This document shows, in pieces, positions 18,165-27,440 of a stretch of DNA of 38,553 nt. The first letter of the stretch is position 1. Each line of letters starts with the position of its first letter. Both the position numbers and the translations under genes were made by a program. A model generated the notes under the pieces. It saw only the letters and a list, made by a program, of their open reading frames with translations, ran no database searches and had not been told where the DNA came from. Origin of the DNA: Blastopirellula sp. (GTDB taxonomy: Bacteria > Planctomycetota > Planctomycetia > Pirellulales > Pirellulaceae); assembly GCA_002733575.1 (NCBI GenBank), contig NVWB01000169.1, positions 1 through 38,553 on the forward strand, given 5' to 3'.

Positions 18165-20465
18165 TTACGGGTTGAAAGCATCTCCATATTGCAAGTAGCG
18201 TTCTAGGCCGTAAAGTTTGTGTTCGCCACCTAATAATAGAACTTGGTTGATCGGGGTCTCTGGCTCGGTTTCTTTATAATGCTTGAGAGTGTGATAAATT
18301 TCTTTTCGTAGATGAATCATCGTCGCCTCTAATAGCTGATAAAAATGGCTAACAGATTCAGCTTGGGCTGGATGCTTTAAGAGTTGGTCGGCTTGTGCAT
18401 AGGAATAGTCTGTTTGATGTACGAGAGCCTTAGAAAAATCATCGCTTCCAACGCTAATAGTACGGAACCAGAGTGAATTCTTACTGCTAACAATTAATTT
18501 GCTTGAACTAGTTCCCACATCAAGCATAGCGATATTTGATTTCTGTAACATGCTATAGTCATTGGCTTGATCTCCATTCTGAAAATAATCAAAATCTAAA
18601 TAATTGTGTAATGCAATTTGATCGCATTGAATCAGATGAGGCGAGATGCCAGCCTCTTCCCAAGTCTTCATACGATCTAACAGTTGCTCTTTTCGTGTTG
18701 CTACGACTACACATTTCCGATTAGCGTTAGGAGAGGAACTAGCTGGTTCCCACAAATGGAATCGCCATTCCAGGTCTTCGAGTGGAAATGGGGTCTGATG
18801 ATTCACTTCAAATTCAATGGTTTTATCAAGTTTCTTCTCTTCTACCGGAGGGATTGTGAGAAAACGACCAATGACGTCTGTGGATTCAAGATTCACACAA
18901 ATATTTGCCTCTCGAAGGCTTTCGGACTCAATTTTTGAAAGAAAGTTACGGATAGACTCCTGAAGAAGACTCTGACGATCAGCAATGTTTGCCTTTGAGA
19001 TTGAGTACTTGTGCTGAATCGAGTGACTCTCTAAGGCTATTACTTGAGTTTTTTGATTACCAAGTCGATCTTTCGGTTCAATCTTTTTCAGTAGTAATGC
19101 ATTAAGTCCTGAGTCATTAAACTCGATACCCCAAGCCTTGTCTTTTTGTATCTTGCGAGAAATCGAAGCCCCCAGTTTACCGAGCATTCCTTGTTTCTTA
19201 GATGGCACCAAGTTGCAATTAATTTTAGTAAGTCCCAATCCTTGCAATGCCAGACCGGCACAAACATTCATCTGAGTATCATGATTCTGAAAGGCAGAAT
19301 TCGTAGGCAAACTATCAGTTTGAATCCGGTTAAAACCATGTTTTGACTGCAAGGGATACCCTAGCGATGAAATTTCTGGTGGCTTTTTCCATTTTGCAAA
19401 TGAAAGGCGATTATTGACTTGAGCCTTGATTCGCTTATCTATTTGCTTTGCTGCTTCAAGGTTCCTTGTATCCTTGGGAACTTTAGAAATTAGTTTTTTC
19501 GCAATTTCAAGCAATGCCTCTGTCGCATAAGGCTGGGAATGAATATCTCGCTCCAACCATACGAGTTCGCGTATTTGCTCATAAAACTGAGTGAATTTTC
19601 CTGTGCGGACTGATGCTGGAACATCAACTAAAAGTTCAAATGCTGATTCATATTGAAAATTATGAATGCATTGTTTCGCTTTCCCAGCAAGCTTTGTTTT
19701 TAGTTGAAGGTTTAAGTTTACCTGTTTCTTTAACAGTTTTTCTTTCAGTTGACGAATCGATTCATCATAAGGTTTCAGCAATAGTAGACGCTCAACTCTA
19801 GGCAATAAGTGAGTCGTTTTTTTTACTTTTATCGATTGCTTTATATCTTGAGTTAAAACCTGGATTTCAGACTCTATCTCCTTCGCTTCATTAAATATTT
19901 TTTGTAACTTGAAAGGGCGAAGCATTGGTGGAATCTGGCTAATCTCTTTAAGTACCTCGACAATTCTTTTCTGTTGGAACAGAGATTCTGCTTCATCCAA
20001 GAAATGCTCGGCACTTGACTTTAACTGTTTTTTTTCATAATCAATTTCTTCAATTCGAGACAAGGCGAGTTTTGCTACACCCTCTTCACCAGCGTGTTTT
20101 GCTTGAGACAATGTTTGTAAATGCTTACAGGCTAAGTCATATTCCCCTTGTTTAAGAAGATGTTCCGCTTCATCAAAAATTAGTCTTGCAGACGCCTCTT
20201 GTGCTTTTCGTCTCTCAGCTACGTTGCAGCCACATTGCCCACAAAATTGCTCATGCACATTGTTTGACTCACCGCAACCAGCACATTCGATTGATAATCC
20301 AGTACCGCATTGATTACAAAACTTACGCTGAATCTGATTTTGTGTGTTGCACTCTGGACAAGGGATCAGAGACACGGCCACCTCACTAGGTGAGAGATAC
20401 TGCGGCTGACTTGATTGGTTTTTACTATTTGAGTTGGGCTGATCAATATTTTGTTCTGAAATCAT
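18165..20465 (-). CDS. Zinc-ribbon/helical-repeat protein with apparently circularly permuted PilM domain
   Basis: 766 residues from the Met at 20465, which has GGAG overlapping the end of the upstream gene and a 2-base gap to its stop, so translation is probably coupled. Order: two zinc ribbons with CPEC, CNQC, CAGC and CGQC (residues 36-78); a long helical region of TPR or coiled-coil type (about 85-360); then at about 370-425 a stretch with GFNRIQTD and MNVCAGLALQGLGL...NLVP, which is how PilM proteins normally end; then the PilM start KAWGIEFNDSGLNALLL (about 453-469) through PFPLEDLEWRF, AMLDVGTSSSKL and LLLGGEHKLYGLERYL (about 751-765), after which it stops. PilM is an actin-like cytoplasmic ATPase that docks on PilN at the type IV pilus. 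No PilN or PilO is nearby. Tandem PilM domains, each truncated, are the alternative reading. Confidence 0.8.
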   Translation of the reverse strand: MISEQNIDQPNSNSKNQSSQPQYLSPSEVAVSLIPCPECNTQNQIQRKFCNQCGTGLSIECAGCGESNNVHEQFCGQCGCNVAERRKAQEASARLIFDEAEHLLKQGEYDLACKHLQTLSQAKHAGEEGVAKLALSRIEEIDYEKKQLKSSAEHFLDEAESLFQQKRIVEVLKEISQIPPMLRPFKLQKIFNEAKEIESEIQVLTQDIKQSIKVKKTTHLLPRVERLLLLKPYDESIRQLKEKLLKKQVNLNLQLKTKLAGKAKQCIHNFQYESAFELLVDVPASVRTGKFTQFYEQIRELVWLERDIHSQPYATEALLEIAKKLISKVPKDTRNLEAAKQIDKRIKAQVNNRLSFAKWKKPPEISSLGYPLQSKHGFNRIQTDSLPTNSAFQNHDTQMNVCAGLALQGLGLTKINCNLVPSKKQGMLGKLGASISRKIQKDKAWGIEFNDSGLNALLLKKIEPKDRLGNQKTQVIALESHSIQHKYSISKANIADRQSLLQESIRNFLSKIESESLREANICVNLESTDVIGRFLTIPPVEEKKLDKTIEFEVNHQTPFPLEDLEWRFHLWEPASSSPNANRKCVVVATRKEQLLDRMKTWEEAGISPHLIQCDQIALHNYLDFDYFQNGDQANDYSMLQKSNIAMLDVGTSSSKLIVSSKNSLWFRTISVGSDDFSKALVHQTDYSYAQADQLLKHPAQAESVSHFYQLLEATMIHLRKEIYHTLKHYKETEPETPINQVLLLGGEHKLYGLERYLQYGDAFNP

Positions 20466-20467
20466 AA

Positions 20468-21661
20468 TTACTCCACACGAAATCGAAGCCAAAGAGTTTT
20501 AATTTTGGGGATTCTTGGGTGATCACTTGCAATGAGAACATAGCCATGATCTCCATGATAGATACACTTGGGTGCATCTTTTGAAATGTCAATTTCGATA
20601 AAATAAAGTCCTGGCTTCTCTGTTCCAAACGGAACTAATTTGGCTTGAACAAAATCAGGGTACGTCTTTATTTCCGTAGTGTTAAAGTCCAGTTCAGAGT
20701 CTCGTATTTTCAAGCTCAAGCGAACCGTCTTCCCCTGCCCATGCTCAATTCTTCCGATGTGGATAACGCCCGATCGATCAATTAAGGGTGAAAGTATTTT
20801 GAAGCCGCCTTTGATACTGCCTTGAACGGTAAGATCAATTCGCTCAAGGCTGACTTTCTCGACTCTGTCTTCATTAATTGACTCTGAGATGCTGCCAAAG
20901 ATTACACATTGCTTGAGAAATATTTGTTCCACATCCGTAGGCAATACTGTTATTCGGAGTTTCATGGCCGAACGCACATTCAATTCTTTCAGTTCAGCTT
21001 TAGATACCTCGATCCACTTATGGTCAATCTCTGGGCCAACGCCTGTCGCTTGGAATGTTAGCCCTGATAGACTGGAGGAGGTTTTAGAAAAAACTAGAAT
21101 GTCTTGCGATGCTTGTTTGCCGGGAATGATCGATGAAAAGATTACGTTCTCTCGTGAAACTCCAAATCTCTTTTCCACCAATCCTTTCACCTGAAAGACT
21201 AGCTCTTTATGCTCTGGGTCATTGGTATAAATTATTGCCTTTTGATCGAATAAGCCCTCTTTCAGACGTGTGTTCCATGACAATTTAATAGCAACTTCTT
21301 CGCCTGGAGCAACTACCTGATTTGTAAGTCCTAGCACAGTACAACTGCAACTGCTTGGTCCTTTTGTTAATTCCAGAGGAGCAGTGCCCTCATTACGAAC
21401 AGTGAAATAATGTTCGGAATGAGTGAATCGCTCTACGACTCCAAAATCATAAGAGTCGTCGTCCACAACAGCGATTGGTTCATTTTCATCTATTTGGATT
21501 GAATTGAATAATTCCAGAGATGTTTTTTTTTGACTCTCAAGTGAGTTAACCGAAATAGTTGAGGCTTGTATTTGTGATTGATCTGCCTGATCTGAAGTAA
21601 TCCAATAACCGAGACCTAGAAAAATAAAAATGCAACAAATTAGAGGCAGGAAACGCAACAT
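20468..21661 (-). CDS. Membrane-anchored DUF1573 protein
   Basis: About 397 residues from the Met at 21661 (MLRFLPLICCIFIFLGLGYW), where the hydrophobic anchor begins; the frame is open 27 codons further upstream and no start has a good Shine-Dalgarno. The DUF1573 domain follows: DFGVVERFTHSEHYFTVRNEG, GPSSCSCT and VAPGEEVAIKLSWNT, with immunoglobulin-like strands, the Cys-Ser-Cys motif typical of the family, and a second half of similar beta character. The bulk should be periplasmic. The role of DUF1573 is poorly known; planctomycetes carry many copies. It lies between the pilin-like genes and the PilM-like gene, with 2 bases to the latter, so a link between surface structure and cytoplasmic PilM is possible. 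Confidence 0.82.
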   Translation of the reverse strand: MLRFLPLICCIFIFLGLGYWITSDQADQSQIQASTISVNSLESQKKTSLELFNSIQIDENEPIAVVDDDSYDFGVVERFTHSEHYFTVRNEGTAPLELTKGPSSCSCTVLGLTNQVVAPGEEVAIKLSWNTRLKEGLFDQKAIIYTNDPEHKELVFQVKGLVEKRFGVSRENVIFSSIIPGKQASQDILVFSKTSSSLSGLTFQATGVGPEIDHKWIEVSKAELKELNVRSAMKLRITVLPTDVEQIFLKQCVIFGSISESINEDRVEKVSLERIDLTVQGSIKGGFKILSPLIDRSGVIHIGRIEHGQGKTVRLSLKIRDSELDFNTTEIKTYPDFVQAKLVPFGTEKPGLYFIEIDISKDAPKCIYHGDHGYVLIASDHPRIPKIKTLWLRFRVE

Positions 21662-21786
21662 ATTATTTACCAGTAAATTATATTGATGGAAAAGTGATGC
21701 CTTGAAGAGCATGAAGCTTAACAAGGCATCACCAACAAACATGGATAACTTTTCAGGAGTTTAAGAACCCCCTCACATTTCAACAA

Positions 21787-23028
21787 TTATTCAAATGAAC
21801 CTTTGAGTTGTGTGTAAGGAGCAATTGAAGGAAGTGAGTAGACTTTGAATGGGTCTAGCTCAACCGTGCTAGAACGATAACCAATGCCAGCATATTCAAT
21901 TTCAGTCAAAGCGTTCGCACCATTTTCATCTGGAACCGCAAAGCCAGGATTCAGAAAACCGTCTCCATTGGTATCGTAGACAGTTCTCACACTTCCATCT
22001 GCCATCAAGATATTCGCGGAACCACCTCCACCACCGGCTCCGTGAAGAGCAGACCAGTCTCGAGTATCTTGCAGCACAGCAGTTCCTGCTGGAGAGGTTG
22101 ATGCAGCGAGTCCCGATACTCCTCGATTAGATTCGGCATCTGGCCAAGTCGTCTTGTCGTTAAAGTTAATCCAATTCGAGAGGTTTACACCTTGACCAAT
22201 TAAAGCCACTTTTGGTGTACCTGATCCATCGTAGTAGGCAGGTCCATCATTGAACGATTCTGCCAATAATGATCCAGCTGATAGACCCAAATTGGGATCA
22301 ATCGTCATCGATAAAATGGCTTCATCAATGTCACCTTGAGCTGCATCGCCTAGTAGGGGAATTGCTGAAGATGGTACCAGCGAATTTTCAATATCTGTTA
22401 ATGTAATTCCACCACGAGCACCACCTAGCCCTTTTAGTGACGCACCAAGGACCGTTGTTGGTGTGGTCAAAGATGGATCATAATTAGGTTTCGTACGAAC
22501 AGCAAACCAACTGCTGGCATAATTAGTATTAACTCCAATGTCTACTAAGGCTGCTTTTATATAGGCCGCTCGCTCGACAGTGTTAATTCCAGTGCCATTG
22601 AATCCTGAACCGCCACCTTTACCGCAGGCACCTAGAGACAGATTGATTGGTGGTGCACCATCCTTGCCATCCGTAGTGTCTTTGCCGAGTAGATCGTTTA
22701 GTTTTTCAATTCCTTTCAAAGGACTTGTTGGGCACATTTGTTCAGCTGGAATACCGGTTCCGGTTGAAATCAAGTCAGCCGCCCAACCAATCGTGTCAGG
22801 ACAACCATCACGTCGGAAATCAAAGGCACCACTGTTCAATTGATTTCGAGGATCGCTGTCTGCGTGAATGTAGAACCCAACTCCAAATTGTCGTAAATTG
22901 TTTTTACACTGGGCATTACGAGCCGCTTCGCGGGCTCGAGACATGGCGGGCAACAATAACGCTGCCAGGATACCGATGATCGCGATGACCACCAAAAGTT
23001 CAATTAACGTAAATCCACGTTTCTTCAT
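21787..23028 (-). CDS. DUF1559 protein with prepilin-type leader (pilin-like), copy A
   Basis: 413 residues. The leader is MKKRG followed by [16 protein letters not shown], a canonical type III signal cut before Phe by prepilin peptidase, then the hydrophobic helix and [23 protein letters not shown] typical of DUF1559 proteins. The C-terminal region has the H-x9-DG-like motif [18 protein letters not shown], here with a Gly-rich insert, then [16 protein letters not shown] lies about eight bases before the ATG. Such proteins are thought to form or decorate pseudopilus-like surface structures. The gene is followed by the DUF1573 and PilM-like genes on the same strand. No prepilin peptidase is in the window. 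Confidence 0.92.
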   Translation of the reverse strand: MKKRGFTLIELLVVIAIIGILAALLLPAMSRAREAARNAQCKNNLRQFGVGFYIHADSDPRNQLNSGAFDFRRDGCPDTIGWAADLISTGTGIPAEQMCPTSPLKGIEKLNDLLGKDTTDGKDGAPPINLSLGACGKGGGSGFNGTGINTVERAAYIKAALVDIGVNTNYASSWFAVRTKPNYDPSLTTPTTVLGASLKGLGGARGGITLTDIENSLVPSSAIPLLGDAAQGDIDEAILSMTIDPNLGLSAGSLLAESFNDGPAYYDGSGTPKVALIGQGVNLSNWINFNDKTTWPDAESNRGVSGLAASTSPAGTAVLQDTRDWSALHGAGGGGGSANILMADGSVRTVYDTNGDGFLNPGFAVPDENGANALTEIEYAGIGYRSSTVELDPFKVYSLPSIAPYTQLKGSFE

Positions 23029-23089
23029 TGCTATACTCCAATAATTGTGTTACAAGCAGTTGTGATAAAGTGTTTCTTTTAACGCTTTT

Positions 23090-23132
23090 GGCTGACGCAT
23101 GACTTTCAAGGAATATGCGTCGGCCTTTTTTT
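23090..23132 (+). terminator. Terminator-shaped hairpin between the two pilin-like genes
   Basis: Arms 23090-23100 and 23115-23125 pair over 11 bp with one G-U, followed by seven T on the plus strand. No plus-strand gene ends here. Both neighbours are on the minus strand, where the T-run is absent, so a role in the minus-strand mRNA (processing or attenuation) is as likely as termination of antisense transcription. Confidence 0.5.
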
Positions 23133-23293
23133 CCAATCCTTGGCATTCTTGTCTTTTATTTGCCAAGTTACTTTCTCTACTCCTTTTCTTAATGGGGAAT
23201 CAAAAAGTCATTCATGTTTATGTCTGTATGATGGTTGCTGATTGTCAATATTAGATGTACAAAAAGCAGGATTTGCATTAATCTTTCAGCTTT

Positions 23294-24478
23294 TTACCGA
23301 GACCTGATGGGTGATAAATCCCAGAGGCTATAGAATTGTTCATTCTTAGCCTCAACCTCTTGTCCAGCGTATCCACCTGATGCTGGAAAACCATTGTTAA
23401 TTAGTTGATCAGAGTTTTGATCAACAAAATGAATCACGCTGCCATCGGCCATTAGCACGTTACAAGAGCCAGCATGGACCGCAGAAAACTGTCGATAGTC
23501 TTGACGGGTATGATTATTCCAGCCACGCCACCAACCATTGGGACCAGTCTTTTGCGTTGCAGTCAGCACAGGAGTCTTCTGCAATACAGGGGAGCTAAAA
23601 CGGCTAAATGAAGGATTCACAATGACCGGTCCTCCTGTCATTAAGGTCGTTAACCCTGATCCTGCGGTCTCATTTGATAGATTTCTCGCAATCGATAGAG
23701 AAGAAATCGCTCCGTCGCCCAACAGGGGAATTGAACTAGCGGGTGCCTCTGCCCTATCTAAAATGGCAGCACTTAAGGGACCTTTAGTTGATCCCAGTGA
23801 ACGAATATCGGGCTGTGAGTCGCAACTGGCAGCTAAATTCCCAGACCTACTATCCAGGCGAAGCCCTGATCGAACGAAAAACCAACTGGACGTGTAGTTT
23901 GTGTTGTACCCCAGGTCCAATATTTCCTTTTGAATTAATTCGACCCTCGCTTCACTGTTGGGGGCCAAATTGTTTTCAATAATTACTCGGCAAGGGTTTT
24001 TTTTGATTGTGCCATCAGGCAAAGTTCTGCCCGTACGTCCAAGCCTATCAGAGCATTGACTGAATGCACTTGCCGATGAGGCATCAGCTGATAGTAAATC
24101 GTAGAAAGTTGAAGACAACTTATTAGGATTACTGGGGCAAAGCATCTCTCCAACAGGAATATTCTTGTTTACCGAATCAGCCACCCAGCCAATCTCTGTG
24201 ACTGCTCCGTCCCATCTCCAACTAAATGCCCCTGAACTAAATTTTTGACGGGAGTTATTGGAAGCATGGATCATAAATCCTTGTCCTATCCCTCGTAAGT
24301 TACTTTTGCACTGCACTTTTCGTGCAGCGGATCTGGCAGCACTTACCGCAGGTAAAAGTAGCCCAACTAAAATTCCAATAATCGAAATTACTACCAGTAA
24401 CTCGATCAAAGTAAAACCACTTTTAGCCTGAATTTTAGTTGAAATAACAAATCGCCCTCGATGAGTAACGATCTTCAT
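23294..24478 (-). CDS. DUF1559 protein with prepilin-type leader (pilin-like), copy B
   Basis: 394 residues, with AGGAGG six bases before the ATG. The leader is unusually long: about 21 residues, basic, before [17 protein letters not shown]. The body shares the layout of copy A ([76 protein letters not shown] with exact H-x9-DG), so A and B are paralogues, probably from tandem duplication followed by strong divergence. The 265 bases between them hold the hairpin at 23090. It is the first gene of the minus-strand set. Its promoter should lie in the 299-base divergent gap 24479-24777, where no other feature was recognised. Confidence 0.92.
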   Translation of the reverse strand: MKIVTHRGRFVISTKIQAKSGFTLIELLVVISIIGILVGLLLPAVSAARSAARKVQCKSNLRGIGQGFMIHASNNSRQKFSSGAFSWRWDGAVTEIGWVADSVNKNIPVGEMLCPSNPNKLSSTFYDLLSADASSASAFSQCSDRLGRTGRTLPDGTIKKNPCRVIIENNLAPNSEARVELIQKEILDLGYNTNYTSSWFFVRSGLRLDSRSGNLAASCDSQPDIRSLGSTKGPLSAAILDRAEAPASSIPLLGDGAISSLSIARNLSNETAGSGLTTLMTGGPVIVNPSFSRFSSPVLQKTPVLTATQKTGPNGWWRGWNNHTRQDYRQFSAVHAGSCNVLMADGSVIHFVDQNSDQLINNGFPASGGYAGQEVEAKNEQFYSLWDLSPIRSR

Positions 24479-24777
24479 AAATGCCTCCTAAAAAAATCTC
24501 TAATAAACAACCAAGTGCCGGTATTCTGGCCTCCGATTGTTAAGAGAAGATGAGGCTAACATGCAGAATCAAGAAACTTTTGATGAAGGTCAGACTACTC
24601 ACCATGTATGAGACACTAACTAGGGGATTTACCAACCATCGATTTATTTTTTGTACTGATTCCGATATTCAATATTGGGAATTTAATCTTATGTTCATCG
24701 TTTATTCACAAACGAGTTTGATAATACCTGGCTGTTAAAATTATTTTCACTTGACTTAAACTCAGTTTGAAGAGCGA

Positions 24778-26835
24778 ATGAATTTCTCGAAACCTAAATT
24801 GTTTGTTGCGTTAATTTACTTGTTCCCTATTCTCCTTGGTTGTGATAGCGGTCCAACGCAAGATGCCATGATGGCCAAAGCAAAAGCAAAGGCCGAGGCG
24901 ATGAAGATAATTAAAGCCGAAGAAGAGGCCGCTAGGTCTCAGTCACCTGAGTTAAAGGTTACCCAGGCATCTCAACTGCCCGTTGAAACTCCGAACAGGA
25001 TCATACAAAAGAACGTTGTTATGGAGCCCAAGAATCCAGACACACAACCCTCATATAAGGCAAATAGACCTTCTTCATATGAGAAAATTCATCCACCTGC
25101 AATAGTACACGAACTGGCCGGAAAACCAGGGAATAGCCCGCCTGCATCTCCGCTAGATCAAACCGCAATTCGTGCTCGATCGATCCAAAATCTTGAAGCA
25201 ATAAGCTTGGCTTTGTCGGCCTATATCCAGAAGAATAGACAGTTGCCACTTCCAGCCATTTACGATCCATCTGGCGAACCGCTTCTAAGTTGGCGTGTGG
25301 CATTACTTCCCTACTTAGGGCACGCAGAGCTCTATGAGAAATTTGATTTAAAACAGCCATGGGATTCGGCCGTAAACAAACAGTGGTTATCAGAAATTCC
25401 AGCCATTTATCAATCGCCAAATCGATTTGATGAGAAGACAAATTTCCTGGTGCCGATGAGCAGTGGCACAGGTTTTCAAGGAAGAAGACCCGTTTTAACT
25501 AAGCGAATTGAAGACGGGTTAGCCAATACAGTTATTTTGGTCGAAGTGGATGATTCTCAGGCTGTATTTTGGACTGCACCGCAAGAGTATACTCTTAAAA
25601 TGGATGCTCCGCAGCAAGGTCTATTTTCATTGCGTGAAGACGGACTGTTTGTCTGTTTAGGAGATGGATCACTACGATTAATTCCGAACGGACAATCAGA
25701 TAAAAACGTATTGGCGATGTTTACCATCGACAAAGGAGATTTAGTCAACATCGAGCATATTCTTCCAACGAAAGAAGTACGTGCCGAGTCAAATGCTGTT
25801 GAACTAATAACTCCACTACCAGTAAATTCTGTAGCATCAACTACTAATTCTCAAGTTGTTACTAAGAATACTTCAGGGAATCTTGGAGCGGGTTTTAACA
25901 ATAGACCGACTGCGGCAGTAGGTATGCAGAGCTCCGTTAGAATTCCAATGAATAGATTACCCGTGCCTGATAAGATTCACACTTATCAAGCAAATCAAAA
26001 TTTTAAAGACATCTTTGAGAAAGAGTATAACGCTGCAAGAACTCCTCAACAGAAGGATCAACTGTCTCAAAAACTATTCAACGAAATCGAAAATGTACGT
26101 GAACACCCAGCCAGCTTATATGTGCTGCTTAACATCACGATTCAAGTTTCTGCACAAGGAGGCAATCTAGATGTGGCCCTCAAATCAATAGCTGAAATGA
26201 CCTACATATTTGATGTTGATCATAGAAAGTTACAACTTGATACAATGCAAAAACTTGCTCAATCGATAAATGGAAGCAGAGCAATAAAGTTTGCTGACAA
26301 ATCATTAGAAATGAGCGAAATTAGCTTTCAAGATTCAGACTACACCATGGCAGTCTCATATGCCAACATGGCAATGGTAGCTGCCAAGAAATCACGAGAA
26401 ACTAGAAAATCAATTGTTTATGCACAACAAGTTCGCAAAACCAACTCAGCACTTGAATTACATCGTGAAGCCGAAAAGGCAATTCAAAAGCTAGAAAACG
26501 ACCCCAATAATCAATCAGCGAAACTCCTTGCAGGTCAGTACCTGTGTTTCTTAGGCAATGATTGGAGTAACGGACTAGCGATATTAGCCGATGCTGAGAA
26601 TGGAAAACTTGCTGGGATCGCCAAGCAAGAACTTACGATGCCAAGTAATGCGATGGAGCAAGCAACCTTAGGAGATGCATGGTGGGACTACGCAGAATCT
26701 GCAAATCCTGGATACCAAGATTTCATCCGACAACATGCAATCCAATGGTACAAGAAGGCCTTACCTACACTGCAAGGAGGATTCCAAAGAGTCCTGATCA
26801 AGCGACGAATTGAAGGCATGAAAACAGAGAGCTGA
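24778..26835 (+). CDS. Lipoprotein with DUF1559-like and helical GDAWWD domains
   Basis: 685 residues. A lipoprotein signal ends in ILLGC at about residue 22, followed by an Ala/Lys/Glu-rich helix (about 30-52). Residues about 132-305 resemble DUF1559 proteins without the pilin leader: NLEAISLALSAYIQ, LSWRVALLPYLGHAELYEKF and LKQPWDS, then CLGDGSLRLI in place of the usual DGS motif. The C-terminal ~280 residues are helical with LAGQYLCFLGNDWSNGL and TLGDAWWDYAE, a domain I associate with secreted planctomycete proteins of unknown role. GAAGAG precedes the ATG. It diverges from the pilin-like genes across 299 bases, suggesting shared control. It may anchor or cap the pilin-like fibres (inference). 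Confidence 0.8.
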   Translation: MNFSKPKLFVALIYLFPILLGCDSGPTQDAMMAKAKAKAEAMKIIKAEEEAARSQSPELKVTQASQLPVETPNRIIQKNVVMEPKNPDTQPSYKANRPSSYEKIHPPAIVHELAGKPGNSPPASPLDQTAIRARSIQNLEAISLALSAYIQKNRQLPLPAIYDPSGEPLLSWRVALLPYLGHAELYEKFDLKQPWDSAVNKQWLSEIPAIYQSPNRFDEKTNFLVPMSSGTGFQGRRPVLTKRIEDGLANTVILVEVDDSQAVFWTAPQEYTLKMDAPQQGLFSLREDGLFVCLGDGSLRLIPNGQSDKNVLAMFTIDKGDLVNIEHILPTKEVRAESNAVELITPLPVNSVASTTNSQVVTKNTSGNLGAGFNNRPTAAVGMQSSVRIPMNRLPVPDKIHTYQANQNFKDIFEKEYNAARTPQQKDQLSQKLFNEIENVREHPASLYVLLNITIQVSAQGGNLDVALKSIAEMTYIFDVDHRKLQLDTMQKLAQSINGSRAIKFADKSLEMSEISFQDSDYTMAVSYANMAMVAAKKSRETRKSIVYAQQVRKTNSALELHREAEKAIQKLENDPNNQSAKLLAGQYLCFLGNDWSNGLAILADAENGKLAGIAKQELTMPSNAMEQATLGDAWWDYAESANPGYQDFIRQHAIQWYKKALPTLQGGFQRVLIKRRIEGMKTES

Positions 26836-26890
26836 ACTATAGAACGATTACAGTCACCTTAATTATCCAATTGTCAAACTGAATATTTAG

Positions 26891-27043
26891 TGCCCACTGG
26901 AGGATTCGAACCTACGACCTACGGTTTAAAAATGCTCAGTTGCATTTTGGATGGATTACAAATAGCCTTCTTATCCAGAGAACATAGGGTATCAGAAAAC
27001 GCGGTTGACTCTTCGATCCATGAATGGCAAAAAGTGGGTACAC
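26891..27043. repeat. tRNA-Arg-derived repeat, right copy (putative att scar)
   Basis: It begins with a degraded copy of the tRNA 3' part (26891-26931, T-stem no longer fully paired) and continues with ~110 bp matching 17863-17977, ending AAAGTGGGTACAC. The sequence from 27036 then runs directly into the intact tRNA. The order tRNA fragment, flank, intact tRNA suggests a second, now tiny, insertion. Confidence 0.75.
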
Positions 27044-27071
27044 ATTGAAGGGTCGATTGACGTAAGTCTAA

Positions 27072-27144
<73 letters not shown>

Positions 27145-27440
27145 CTGTATGGGGTTAGTTTAGGTTTTATTGGGGGGAATGTCGAGAGTGGAGGGGCGCT
27201 ATTCTTTTGGCTTGGGTGAAGGTGAAGTCTATTTATCCCACTTAGTACATACTCAGACGGCGTTCCAGGTTTTCTTGCTCTTGTAATCTTGATATGGTAA
27301 AATTTTGAGTTCAATTGTTTGAGCTTATTTTTCCTACTTAGCTTGGCTAGAAAGATAAGGCCGCTCAACTTCTCTACAAGCTACAAATTGCATCATGAAA
27401 TGACTTGTTGATCGAATTATCTAAACCAGAAATCACTCAC

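Noticed and set aside
18165..18230. Frameshift hiding a normal PilM tail beyond the stop at 18165
   Set aside because: The downstream minus-strand DNA was checked in other frames and shows no GLAL-type tail; that tail is present upstream in the same protein.
21662..21742. Upstream extension of the DUF1573 gene containing YNLLVNN, reminiscent of the PilM-binding INLL motif of PilN
   Set aside because: No ribosome-binding site supports the extension, and a four-residue likeness is too weak to claim a PilN-like tail.
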